Of a DNA stretch of 64,000 nt, positions 12,733 to 24,170 are shown piece after piece. The position numbers were made by a program, and so were the translations under genes. Origin of the DNA: Linyphia triangularis (lineage: Eukaryota > Arthropoda > Arachnida > Araneae > Linyphiidae); the NCBI GenBank assembly GCA_963978545.1, contig OZ021726.1, positions 29,732,459 to 29,796,458 of the forward strand, read 5' to 3'. Numbering within the stretch: position 1 is the stretch's first letter; each line of letters opens with the position of its first letter. The notes beneath the pieces were generated by a model. The model saw only the letters and a list, made by a program, of their open reading frames with translations. It made no database searches and was not told the DNA's origin.

Positions 12733-12763
12733 TGACGTCAGCGATGATGTTCTAATGACGTCA
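12733..12763. promoter_or_regulatory. Twin perfect CRE sites
   Basis: TGACGTCA occurs at 12733-12740 and again at 12756-12763, 23 bases apart start to start, in a locally GC-rich patch upstream of the 60-codon minus-strand ORF. Such sites bind CREB/ATF bZIP factors. Use as a promoter is inferred. Confidence 0.45.
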
Positions 12764-13321
12764 GACGATAAACACAAGCGAGCAAACGATCCCCTGTCGA
12801 CGCGTGTCCAAATCGTTACTGTCAGTTTATTTCTATAGGAAATAAAGAGGATAGTCGTAAATTTTGTTTCACTCGTAAATATACAATTTTGTGCTCTGAG
12901 GAATAAAAGAAATTTCTGGTGTAAGAGAGGGATGAAATAGGAACATTGTTTCCCAAGAGGAAATATTCGAAAGATTGTATTCGATCGGTTGAGAAATTTA
13001 TTTTCAAATTGTCATGTGTATTTTATGGAAACGATAAACCATACTGAGTTTTTAAATGTCAAATGATATTTTCTGAACTGTAAAAATACTTTCAAATGAA
13101 ATAAATAAAAGAGTATAAAAAAATTAACAAGTGCAATTGAATCTTAAAATAAATTCATATTCAAATTTTTTTTTTGCAGAATAAAAATCATAAAAAATTT
13201 ACAAATCAACTTCGTGAACTGAAACTTCGCTTAGCACGTCAAGTTACAATATAATACATTATCAGTTCCTTTATGACCTTATTGTTATAAAATTTCTGTG
13301 GAAAACGAGAATTGCTCTAGA

Positions 13322-13350
13322 ACAAGAATTCCCAAACTTTTAAACATTGC
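13322..13350 (-). repeat. hAT-like terminal fragment
   Basis: The sequence GAATTCCCAAACTTTT followed by GCGACTCAC resembles the terminal repeat of FAM200/ZBED5-type hAT elements, whose ends read like 'GGTTCCCAAAC...GCGACCC'. It lies on the expected side of the transposase relic at 13.6-14.03 kb. The other end was not found. Confidence 0.35.
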
Positions 13351-13374
13351 GACTCACTTTTTAGAAACCGAAAA

Positions 13375-13400
13375 AAATAATAATAATAATAATAATAATA
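13375..13400. repeat. (AAT)n microsatellite
   Basis: About eight AAT units. Confidence 0.9.
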
Positions 13401-13599
13401 GTAATGAATAGCGACTTTCTTTATCTTCTGAGCATTGAATTTTTTCAGAGACGAAAAGCACACTTCCCGAAAAAGTTTTTATGAATCAAAAAGGAACTTT
13501 TGTGGAGAAAAAAACATTTTTATTTTTAAATATAATGTAAAAAAAAATAATATTTGTAATACTGACTGAGTGATGTATTCCCTAGTTTCCGATTGTTGC

Positions 13600-14034
13600 T
13601 GATGATGGTAAGAAATCAAGGTCAATTCCGAGTTATTTTCAGACGCAATGAATTCAACAACTGCTGATTGTTTCGATACTTGGTTTAAATTCCTACTACT
13701 GTCCGAAATCCAACTTTACAAACTTATGAAGATGTAAAAAGGAGCATTTCAAGATATTCTTTCTAGTGAAGTTTTGTTCATTAGAAATAATTGGAAAAGT
13801 TTGACGGACAGGTAATCAGAATTGTGTCAATTTACTGCGATTAAAATTCAGTTTTATCAATGTATTTTCAGGTTGGTCGATAGATTCTTCATCTGCTTTC
13901 AAAGATATACTAATAGTAAAGTTTCCTTGGAAAGGATGTGCTATCCAGTTTTTCGTTCCTTCAGTTAAGTAATAATCAAAGTTTTCTGATAAATCATTCC
14001 AATGTTTTGAGATATCGCTATCAAATAGATTCAC
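13600..14034 (-). pseudogene. hAT transposase relic (ZBED5/FAM200/SCAND3-like), C-terminal part
   Basis: A 72-codon open stretch (14034-13816) contains NWIAHPF, then SLKADEESIDQ and KLNFNRSKLTQF. This order (W-I-x-x-PF, then an ELI/ESID block, then L-x-x-F) matches the region before the dimerisation domain of ZBED5/FAM200-like hAT transposases. After a stop codon where a Trp is normally found, the same frame continues with recognisable fragments (FPIISNE, then a degraded C-terminal stretch) and further stops. It is clearly inactive. The N-terminal two thirds of the transposase are absent, and a fold-back element sits about 250 bases upstream. Confidence 0.6.
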
Positions 14035-14285
14035 GTTATTTCTGATTATTAAAGTTTGAAAACGTAATTTTCAAAAGTCTCATTTTTGCGGTCTTTAGTG
14101 TTTTTTTGTGTTGATTTTGTGGTCTTTATGTTGTATTCTATCAATCTACGAATTCACTACAAATATATCTGGAACTCCCATATCTTATAAGTATAAATTT
14201 AATTCGTTAAGTTTGGGGAATATATTTACTAAATGCGTCGAAGAAGGTTTTTAGCCCTCCTCATATTTTAGAAAATTGTCGAATA

Positions 14286-14943
14286 GTCTGAGAGGCGACT
14301 GCAATTTTTGGACCCCATCGAACATCATTCTGAATTTTTTTTAGAAATTGGAGAAAAGTGAGTAGTTTACGAATCCACTGGTCTGCAGTGGCAAAAATAG
14401 CCGAAACTAATCAAAATCGACTTGGAATGAGTTGAACTAAAATCCGATTGCCAAACATGTCATAACTTGCCAAAAAGAGAACAAACTTTTTCGTCTGGCA
14501 ACCCATTGCATTTTGATTTTCAATGAGAAAAAGCGCAAACGATTTCTGATCTCTGGCTCGGAAAACTTGTATCTTTTAAAAGTAAGCCAAATTGGCGACA
14601 TCAGTTACGTCATCAGTGACGTAATGTTTATTGCCAATTTGGCTCATTTGTGAAAGATGCAAGTAAACCATAGCCACACATCCGAATCGTCTGCAACCTT
14701 CTTAATTGAAAATTAAAGAGTGTGGGTTAATAAATAAAAAAAAATTGCTCATTATTTGGCAAGTTATGGCGCATTTGGCAATTGGATTTAATTCAACTTA
14801 TTAAAAGTCGATTTTCGATCAGTTTCGGCCATTTTTGCCACGGCAGACCAGTGGATTCGTAATCTACTCACTTTTCTCCAACTTCTATAAAAAATTCAGA
14901 ATGATGTTCGATGGGATCCAAAAATTGCAGTCGCCTCTCAGTC
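14286..14943. mobile_element. Fold-back MITE, copy 1 (TA flanks)
   Basis: A 658-bp element that is an inverted repeat over nearly its whole length. It begins GTCTGAGAGGCGACTGCAA and ends TTGCAGTCGCCTCTCAGTC, flanked by TA at 14284-14285 and 14944-14945. The centre (14590-14650) reads TTACGTCATCAGTGACGTAA, two back-to-back bZIP-like half-palindromes, inside a smaller hairpin with arms AGCCAAATTGGC and GCCAATTTGGCT. There is no transposase. The TA target suggests mobilisation by a Tc1/mariner-type or other TA-targeting enzyme. ORFs inside are products of the palindrome. Confidence 0.9.
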
Positions 14944-15270
14944 TAAAAAGAAACATGCATATCCAAGATCTTGACAGAATCCACTTAAAATTGATTTGTG
15001 ACTCTTCAATGATTGGTGACCCATGGAAACGATGTTCTAAAAAATCAAAGCAATTAAAAAAAATAATCATTTTTTAATGTTACAGTTGTTATTTGCAATT
15101 TTTTTTCTAAAATTTCCTTGTTTTGCCCCAAATGAATGTTAATTATCAGAGGATTAAAAAAATATATAACATGTGTATGGCTCGATATTTTTTTTGGTGA
15201 CAAAAACTCGAATTGTGTTTCGGAAATTACAAAAAATTAATAAAAAAAAAAATTAATTAAATAAAAATTT

Positions 15271-15685
15271 AAAATTCTGTTTTTCAAAAGTCCAATTAGT
15301 AGACCAAAACTACTTATTTTGAAAATTTCAGAGCTGTAGCCTTATTAGAAATCGTTTTGTAAAATATATATTGATTAATTAAAAAAATTATTTAAAAAAT
15401 AACTAATTAAAATTTCAACATTCTGTTTTTCAAAAGTCCAATTAGAAGGCTAAAACTACATAAGTTGAAAATTTCAGAGCTGTATCTCTGTTTGAAGTCA
15501 CTTTGTAAAACAAATTAATTAAAAAAAAAAACTAATTAAAATTTTAACATTCTGTTTGGCATGCATACAGTTGGAAGGTCAAAAATACTTATGCTGAAAA
15601 TTTCAGAGCTCTACACCAATTTTAAGTAGGTTTCTATAGATCCACTGACATACAGACACACAGCTTGTTTTATTATTATAGATTT
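15271..15685. repeat. Three tandem units of about 130-145 bp with a CAGACA-type tail
   Basis: The phrase ATTCTGTTT starts units at about 15274, 15419 and 15549. Each unit also holds a GAAAATTTCAGAGCTGT block. The third unit ends with ACATACAGACACACAGC and a T/A-rich stretch. Unit similarity is moderate. This may be the 3' part of a mobile element. Confidence 0.7.
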
Positions 15686-16727
15686 AAAATAACCACTGAT
15701 TAACAAACACGCATCCAAATAGCCACTTGGCTGAACGGATTTAACTCTGAAAATAACTAGTTCATAAATTACTAGAGAGTTTGATGTTTTGTGACAAAAA
15801 AAAAAGTGGATACAGAATAGTCGGCGAGTGAGTATTCACACTTAACTAATATTTTTAATGTATGTTTATAAACTAAAAACAGTACAGATCGTCTAAAAAT
15901 AGTGAATTATCTAGAATTTTGGGATAAGGATGACCCCCACAATTACTATAAAAGACTAAAGGTAGTTAGAGGTAGAATGTACGCCCAAATAAGTCAGATA
16001 AGATGAGTACGGGTAAGAATCGGGGATAAGTTGAGATCGATGTTTGTCCTGTTATAGTGTCCGTCCTGTATCAATACGTGGCCTAAACCTTAAAATCAAT
16101 GGGTTGGGCAAGAGCAAAAATACTAAATTGCATAAAAGTATGTGTAACTCATAAGAGGACACAGGGACATATTGTATTTATATCACTACGAAAAGAAGAT
16201 AGAACGAATGAATGAATGAAAATAAAATGCTTTATTACCTCTTTTTTTTTTTTTTACACAACGTAATTACTTACAAAATGGATCTAACTCGAAATGTAAC
16301 AATCAACTCCAATGAAAAATGTACCCCAGCTATTCCAGAAAAGAAAATAGCATGGCCAATAACAAACTGTTTTCAAGTACTATATTCAAATCAGTTCAAT
16401 CATATGACACTAACTAATTTTGATAAACGAGAAGAATAGATGCCATATGAATACAGCTTCTGTCAGAAGGTAACAAACCATACCTGTGAGCCAATATGCA
16501 TTCTCTACCCCACCTATTCCTCAATGCCTTCCTCACAGGCGTCTAATGGGATGCTCATTAACTTAAAATGTACGTGGCCATTAAGGAAGGATTGGACAAA
16601 TGGCCAGTCACAATATTTATCATGTTTTAAAGTTGCTTCCGAACTTCCTTCCTGAGCTGGATTGATCGTTAGTCTTGTGATGCTAAGGAGGTCTAAGTTA
16701 TATTTTTGCATACATTACTTAAGAAAC
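15686..16727. other. Unassigned DNA
   Basis: ORFs at 16212-16439 and 16440-16655 (75 and 71 codons) carry no recognisable domain. No repeat copies were identified. Confidence 0.4.
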
Positions 16728-16728
16728 T

Positions 16729-17459
16729 GAAGGTATGGAACATCGCACACAACTTTAAATTATTCTGCAATTTTGGTCATTGCATTAAAATTTGATGAGG
16801 GGTTATTTACTGTTTTCATATTTCACTCATTTAAATAAAATGGCCAGTTTAGTGATATTTTTGGCAATAATTTTTACATGGGTTAAGAAAAAAAAAAGAA
16901 AAAAAAAAACACGCCAAGGCGCAAAGATGGAGAAATTGGAGATGCTATTCGATAGACATTACATTGTCCTTTCTTGTGCATGAAGCAGACAAATTTAAAT
17001 CGTTGATGGGCAGTGTTCAACGGCAGAGAGTTCTGTGTCAAAGGCACTCGTTTTTCAACTTTTTACGCTTTTATCGCATTTCTACGGAAATTTCGAAGGT
17101 GGGGACGGTTAGAACACCTTAAGAAGCATTAGCACAGAGATTTTTATCGAAATCGTTGAGCCGTTTTTTAGCGATTGCAAAAAACATGATTTTTTTATGA
17201 TTTCTACCATATGCGCATGTGCTATTTTAACGAAAACTTAAATAGTAGGTCCCATGGCCACCCACTAGCCCACACATCAAATTTGAGCGTCGTAGGTCAA
17301 TTTGTTTGGGAGTTATGATGGTGGCGTACACACAAACATTTTTTTCTATGCGACTTTTACGAAATCAGGATGTTCCAAAACGTGGAGAAATGGGGAGGGG
17401 GGGGGGGAAATAATGCAAACATACTAAACAATACCAAATGTAAACATGTGTAATTTTTA
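16729..17459 (+). repeat. Dispersed repeat family R1, copy A
   Basis: The start GGAACATCGCAC, the block ACGAAAAC...TAGGTCCCATGGCC, and GGATGTTCCAAAACGTGGAG are shared with copies B-F. The copy is full length but diverged. It has an A-rich internal tract (16887-16910) and a G run at about 17395-17407. No ORF is conserved between copies, so the element is non-coding. Confidence 0.88.
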
Positions 17460-20400
17460 TTGGGTTTAATAAAGTGCAAATTTTTGTATATTTAACTTTG
17501 TCCACTTTATTTTGTATCTTCTTAAAAAGTATCCAATGATTTCAATTTTGAATTATTTAAATTCTTCAAGATTAAATTAAGACACATCTATAGTTCTTAA
17601 GTTAGAACGTTTATCTAGACATGAATTACTGCTTTGTTAAGAATAAAGTCAATTTTACACTTTTAAGAAGGTACACATTTTAGTATTTCTAGCATTGTTT
17701 GTCCTATAATTTGGAATCTTTTGTTTATCAAAGAGGATGCAAGATATTTCAATAATTAAGTTTGTCCTATATTTTTTATTTGTTATACATTCTTCAAGAC
17801 TGGTTTAAGATGCCTCTACAGTTCTTAAGTTACAAGTTACAACGCATACCTTCACAATGCAGAATATATGCCTTAACATTTAATCAAAAGGTATGGCAGT
17901 TTGTATCAGATAAAGTTTGCATACTAAAATACGCTATTGAATGTAATGAAAAAGAAGATATAGTGGAATTTCATCAGTACTTAAAAATTTATTCCTTTTG
18001 GTGTTCCAACAATTTAAGAATTTTTTTTTTTAATTATAAAATTTAAAAAACCTAAAATATATTTTTATTCTAACTTATTAAATAATCAAACAACTTGATT
18101 TTGAAATTAATTATATTGTTGCTGTTATACGTTAAAAAATTGCTTACATTTGAAAAAATATTTCGAAATATCCTACAATTGAAAAAAATATTAAATGAAT
18201 GGTATTCGGCAAGGAAAGATGCATGAAAAAAAAAAAAAAAAGTGCTTAAACGGTTTAGTGGTTAATGACAGGTGTACATTCCAATTGTTATGGAGGTTTC
18301 TAACATTTCCCTTAATTGTTATTCAAAAATTTTTAGAGTTGTAACTGATCCCACTTCAATGTTAAACCAAAAGTGCCGATATAAGTCACTCTCCATTTCC
18401 AGCTTGGGACCATTTTATAAGTCTCCTCGTCAAACTTTGAAACCAATCACACGTTTTTGCCATACCGAAGAATATAAAGGAGCAAAAGCACCAACTCATT
18501 ATTTTATGATTTACATTATATAAAGGTTTTTATAAATTTGTTTTAATTACTTAAATTGACTACTTTTATATTTGATAGTCATCGATAAACAAACGAAAAT
18601 TATAACAAACTGAGAGTTCCAATCAAGACAATACTCCGATGAAGTTCAAACGCGGTTTTTTCTCTTGAAAAATCAGTAAGGACATTTTTTCTTAAAATAC
18701 CATTGCAAACGTTTCTACAAATCACATTTAAGATTCTTGACTTACCATGTAGAGTCACCAGCTCTTTAAGATTTATATAATCTCCGACGATTTAGTTCCG
18801 TTTCTGTATTATCCAATAAAACTTTAACAAACAAGTATATTAAATTATACTTGCATAAGTAGTCGGAAACTACTTCTCCCGCAACTCAGTTTGCTCTCCT
18901 TTAGTTCAAGGAAATCTTGTAACTCTTTGTATGTTTAAGTTCATGGGGGAAAATTCCAGCGATTAAAGAATAATTTATTACGTTCGCCGAGGAGACACAA
19001 AATGAGATTATTAACGACTTTTGGCATAAATTATACTCCAAGAGCATTGTCACTCGAAAGACATTAGAATAGAGTTATGTTGTTTTTCTTTGTTTCTTTA
19101 AAACAATAAATATTTTTTCCTTCCTTCATACAATTAAAACGAAAGAAGAAAAAAATCAAATTTCTCTGTACTACAGATAAAATGTTTTGAAAAGTAAATG
19201 AAGTAATATTATAATATAAAAGGGTTTTAAACATGTTAATTTGTAAAAGTTTAAGTAGTATTTTTTTTATTTTTTTCATTGAACAGAAAAGTGTATTTTT
19301 ATCAATTTTATTTAATTAAAAATGTATGTAAATATTGTTTTAGCTTTTTAATAGAACAAGTTCAAGCTGCAAATATTGAGCTTCTATTTATTGAACTTTT
19401 ATTTTTTATTTTAATATTTTTAATTTTAAGTAATATATAAACTCTGTTTATATGTGAAACCTTATCTGTAATTTAAGTATGTTTTATATGGTTAAAAAAC
19501 CAATAATTAAGGAAAGTGTTAACATCAGTTTTAAGGTAACAGCTCAAGTTCTTATACTGTATACGATATAAAAGTTTAAATTCTTTTTAAACTTCTAAAG
19601 AAACCAAGAATAAGAATTTTTTTATAATATGGTTACATTCTAAAAAAATTAAATATTAATAAAATAAAATAAAATAAATAAACTATTTAATTGAAAATGT
19701 GAGTGGATGGAGAACTAATCACGCTTTTGTGATATAGGATCTATAAAATGTTGTTTTTATACATTATTAAGTAATATAAGAAACTGGTTAATTTTAAATT
19801 CAGAACCATCCAAGTATGGATATCATCTCAAAAAACAATTTAAAATAGCTGAATAAACATTGAAATATTCAAAAAGCAATAATAAAACAGCTATCAGTAT
19901 TTTCTCTAAAAGCCATAATTTAAGATCAATTAATAAACTAAGATACATTAGTACCTATCAAAATATTATTCATGATGCAAAACTCAAGGATGAAATGCTC
20001 AATATTGAATCAAATACTAAAATTTCAGAAATTAACAAATTGCTACCCTCCCCATCAAGTTTTAAAAATAAAATATGTTTTTATGATATGATAAGTTAAA
20101 GATTATTTATTCCAAACTGTAATAGCGCTTATTTCAATCACAAACAAGTCCAATAGTAAATCATGACATTAATAATTACAATGTAAGTTGCGACAATGAT
20201 GTTACAATGATGATAACAAAGAGCGTTAGATTTATTATTTTAATTAAAAACTTTTTTAACTGAAAGAAGGTAAAATAACACGAAGTTCAAATTATAATTG
20301 AATCGATTGTCGCGAAAAGGCCTCACCTGTGAGGTTGCGAAACACAAAGAACATGATAGAAGTAAATATTTTGATAGTTTTAGAGCAAAACACATCACTC

Positions 20401-21021
20401 CACTGTAGAACAAAACAAGACTTTCTAAGAAAAGTGCTCTGCTTCAGAAATATAACAAGCAGTATTTAAAGAAAATTACAAATGTTTTTGACGTAGAAAT
20501 TTGGCCTTGCAACTTTCCGAGTTGCGCCTTTTTTGTATTTGTTGATTCTATTATCTACATGACTTCTGAACATTGCAGATATAACATACAGAAATACAAA
20601 GCTAAATTATTTATAGAAGAGTAAGATAATTGAGCTTTGAAACAAAAACTCCTTAATCTATTGATTTTTGTTATTTTATTATGTAAATATTTATAGCAAA
20701 AAAGTATATTGTTTACTAATAATCAAATCATTTGATAGCATATACTTTTTAATCCTGGTCGAGCGTTTATATTTTACCAAGTGCAATCTCCAAAAGTATA
20801 ATTCAAGTTGTTTATTAAGACACATAATTAAAAAATAACTTCTTTATAAAAAACATTCTTTCAATATTCATAACAAAAAAGAAGAAAAAGAAAGCATTCT
20901 TAGTTCAACTTGCGATATTCTTTATAATATAGCAGATTGAACTAAGTTGGCTCTGTAGAAGTATTTATTCCGATATAATATGCTTCTTGCAGAAAAACTA
21001 ACGCGTATGTTCTAATGATAC
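17460..21021. other. AT-rich DNA, mostly unassigned
   Basis: Near the left, two diverged blocks (about 17565-17620 and 17790-17850) both contain ATTCTTCAAGA and CAGTTCTTAAGTTA-like text, an old tandem duplication. ORFs of 94 codons (17762-18046) and 83 codons (18272-18523) have no recognisable domain. The rest holds T/A runs only. Confidence 0.45.
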
Positions 21022-21165
21022 TAGAGGTAGGAAATATCGATCAAAATAAATATCAATTCTATATCGTTGCATAGAAAAAAATATCGATAAAATATCGATA
21101 TTCGGTACATGATTTTTGATTTTTTTAAATTTAATTTTCCATTTTGCCAGAAATATATTTTTATA
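21022..21165 (+). mobile_element. hAT family (TAGAGGTCGG ends), truncated left end
   Basis: The sequence beginning TAGAGGTAGGAAATATCG matches the first about 140 bases of the complete copy at 22340, including the repeated ATCGATA-rich blocks and ATTTTGCCAGAAA. The right end is missing. Confidence 0.75.
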
Positions 21166-22331
21166 TTTTTCTACAGGACAGGTTTTAAACAGGACAGTTT
21201 TAATGTTCTAAAGTTTCTCCCAATCAATTAACAACAATTTTAACTTTCTAAAGCTTTCCCGAATTAAAACCACCAATAAGCAACTTGCAAATTATATACG
21301 TACTGCATAGTAACGTACTGCACATAGTTAGAAACTTCGCTTTATAAATTCTGTAAAACAAATATATAATTGAAAAGACGTTTTTCTTTGTTTGCTCGAG
21401 ACATAGTTTCGAGTTTCTTGAAGACATAGGTAGTTTTTGGTGTTCAAATTGTTATTATAATATTTTTATTGCTACTAAGTATCGTTTCCACGAAGATTAT
21501 AATTTGAAAAAATTATTAAATGAAATTTGAAAAGTGTGGTATTTGCATAGAACAGATAAGAGTAGCCAATATATTAATATATTCGAACTAAAGGTTCTGT
21601 CGAGAATATCACTTAACAAGAATCGAACATATGCTTCTATCCCAAATGAAGCAGTGGCGAAATCCGATCTTCGTTAGAGGCATCATTCATACGTTATTGA
21701 AATTGCAGCTTGGAAAAAAATTGACTTCTTGCCAAATTTTTCTTAATATAAATACATACAAGGATATCACTTTTCAGTAAATTGTTATGCATGCCTTAAG
21801 AAAATGAAATACAACAAAATATGTAAAATTGATGACTAGGCGACGTAAGATTTTGTTTAAAAATGCCATGTTAATTGGGGGAGGGTGAACAAACTTTATA
21901 TAATATTATATTGGACTGTCAAATAGGATATGACTTTTAATTTAGATAAAAGTCACTTTGGTCATACAAATTTTATATGCTACTTATTTTTTTTACAAGA
22001 ATTTAACATAAATGAGGGTGAAGTTATTAATGATCTAGGAGTGTTAATTTATGAAATTTTTTAGTTTGGATATTATTATGGGATAGCAAGTAAGAAAATG
22101 AATAGGATATTCGGATTTCTTACGAAGACTATCGCATCTAAAGCTAGAAATATAATTTTTCCACATTAGAGGACTAGTTAGGCTACATCTGGAGTAAGCA
22201 GTGCAATGATAACCTCATCTCAGGAAGGATAGTGATTTATTGGTTGGTTTGTGGTTCAGAGTAAAATTTTAGAAAACCTAAATTGGAACAACGTAGCTGA
22301 GCCTTGGCCTGTAGTTGGCCCTCATTTTTGT
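21166..22331. other. Unassigned AT-rich DNA
   Basis: No ORF above 60 codons and no recognisable repeat. It separates two copies of the same hAT family. Confidence 0.45.
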
Positions 22332-22339
22332 ATAAAAAC

Positions 22340-22893
22340 TAGAGGTCGGAAATATCGATCAAAATAAATATCGATACTATATCGTTTCAAAGAAATAAAT
22401 ATCGATAAAATATCGCTATATCGATACATAATTTTTTTTTATTTGATTTTAAATTTTGCCAGAAACAAAGTTTTTCGGGGCAAATTTCTACTTTTCATGA
22501 TTGCTTTTTTGTAAGGTGACTACTTTTTCAACTGAAATGGATCTATTACAAAAAAAAAGAAAGAAAGAAAAAAAAAGAAAAAAAAAAAGAGTTATATTTT
22601 CGCTTAATTGGTGCAGTGATTTTAAGAAAAATTTCGATAATTTTCAATAATTTTTAAGTGTATGGAAAATATTGAATATTGATGCCGATTTACTGTCTTT
22701 CAGCCAAGTTCAAACATTAGTTTTGAATTTTTTGAAAAGGGAATAAATAAAATTGAAAAAACACATGGAACTACAAAACGATCATCAAGAAACTAAAAAT
22801 GTTTGAAAATATCTATATATCGGTGACTTTTATCGATATTTTTATAGAAATATCGATAAAAATATCGTCGTATCCATATATCGTCGACCTCTA
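22340..22893 (+). mobile_element. Non-autonomous hAT (TAGAGGTCGG ends), complete, perfect TSD
   Basis: A 554-bp element from TAGAGGTCGGAAATATCG to CGTCGACCTCTA, flanked on both sides by ATAAAAAC (22332-22339 and 22894-22901). The ends fit the hAT terminal pattern YARNG and the duplication is 8 bp. The subterminal regions are packed with ATCGATA/TATCGAT repeats on both sides, likely transposase-binding or hairpin-forming repeats. The interior has an A/G-rich run (22548-22590) and no coding content. Confidence 0.93.
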
Positions 22894-22901
22894 ATAAAAA
22901 C

Positions 22902-23628
22902 ACATTATTCAGGACAAGTCTATTAATATTGCAATAGCAATTCTTATAATTTTTACAAAGGGATGCCTTAGATGAAGAAATAATTTTATTGGTAACACTG
23001 CGCTATTTTGGAGCTTTATTTCTCCTAATAGAAATACCTTAGTGCCCTCATAATCATAATTACACAAGTATGTTTTTAAATCATAGAAGTAACATTTTTA
23101 GCAAATTGTACTTAGTAACTATTTTAAACTTACGCAGTCACGTAGTCACTACAATAAAAAAAATGCCATTTTTGATAGTCCAAGTGAAAAAAGGTAATTA
23201 AAACTTCCATTTTCTTTTTCTTGTGGTTTAATGTTGATATTAGCCGTAACCATATAATCTAAGTTTACTGCATTCTAAGTTTAAATTATCTTATTTATCA
23301 CTTATCTTATTATCACTTAATTATCTAAGTTTACTGCATTCAATTTTTATTTTAAGTCCAATGAAACAGCTTCACACTTGCTGCTGTCTACACTAAAAAT
23401 CGAAAATCGAATCCAACATGCTTACAAATGTGGTTGAATTAGAACTAAAGGCTATGGAAGTTACGGTTTAAAAAGCGAGGTGGATATTTAATATTTCTTT
23501 TTATTCATTTTATAAGTTCTTAATATAAACATATTAAAATATAGCAAATTTCATTATTTTAGATCAACTCTGTGTATCTATAGGTGGTTTGCTGTACTGT
23601 ACCCACGGACAAAAAGGTATCAAAATGT
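22902..23628. other. Unassigned DNA
   Basis: A short local duplication of TTATCTAAGTTTACTGCATT occurs near 23260-23340. Nothing else is recognised. Confidence 0.45.
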
Positions 23629-23639
23629 ATGATTATTTT

Positions 23640-24141
23640 CATCATCATCATTTCTTGTCGTGACGTGGGGAATGTAAGGCTTTTAGTCTAGATCTCCAGC
23701 CCCTCCTGTCGATTGCAGCAGCTCTTGCCTCACTCCAGCACAACCATCCGGCGTCGTCTTTCTCTCTCCATCATTCTTCTCCAGGTCAGACGGGGACGAC
23801 TCCTCCGTCGTCTACGGGTGCCCAAGATAGGGCAACGCTTGGAATATAATTTCGGTTCATTCTGAGGATGTGACCAGTCAAGCGACATCTTCTAGTTCTT
23901 ATTGTTTCCTCTATCGATGTTAATTCTGCTCCGAGTAAGAGCATTCCATTGTTAATGGTATTTGGCCAGAAAACTTCCATTATAATTCTTAGGCATTTAT
24001 TTGGAAATACCTCGAGACTTTTTGTTTGTATTGTTGTGAGCTTCCATGTTTCGGAAACGTATAGAAGACCTGATCTCACTAGGGATTTATAAAAATTTAT
24101 CTTAACCTTCAAAGTCATATTAGATGTTCTCGAGATCTTGC
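23640..24141 (-). mobile_element. 5'-truncated RTE-like LINE insertion with 11-bp TSD
   Basis: The flanks at 23629-23639 and 24142-24152 are both ATGATTATTTT. Between them, on the minus strand, is the 3' end of a non-LTR retrotransposon, ending in a short (ATG)n tail (plus strand CATCATCAT at 23640). The ORF remnant runs to the truncation point. The 502-bp length and the target duplication fit target-primed reverse transcription with early abortion. Confidence 0.92.
23786..24141 (-). pseudogene. LINE reverse transcriptase C-terminal fragment
   Basis: The frame is open from the truncation point at 24141 down to 23786. Motifs in order: LLYVSETW (the LLYGSETW block that follows the RT catalytic domain), FPNKCLRIIM, SIEETIRTRRCRLTGHILRM (the IEE-x-I-x-x-RR-x-W-x-GH-x-LR block). 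Beyond 23786 a one-base frameshift leads into a continuing remnant that resembles the usual GRP-x-x-x-W-R-R tail and ends near the poly-ATG tail. These blocks are typical of RTE/CR1-type LINE proteins; the trinucleotide tail favours RTE. The catalytic domain and endonuclease are missing, so it is inactive. Confidence 0.88.
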
Positions 24142-24170
24142 ATGATTATTTTACTCCATTAGAAATAAAA

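Noticed and set aside
23786..24118. A host gene of 110 codons
   Set aside because: Its motifs are those of a LINE reverse transcriptase C-terminus and it lies between target duplications.
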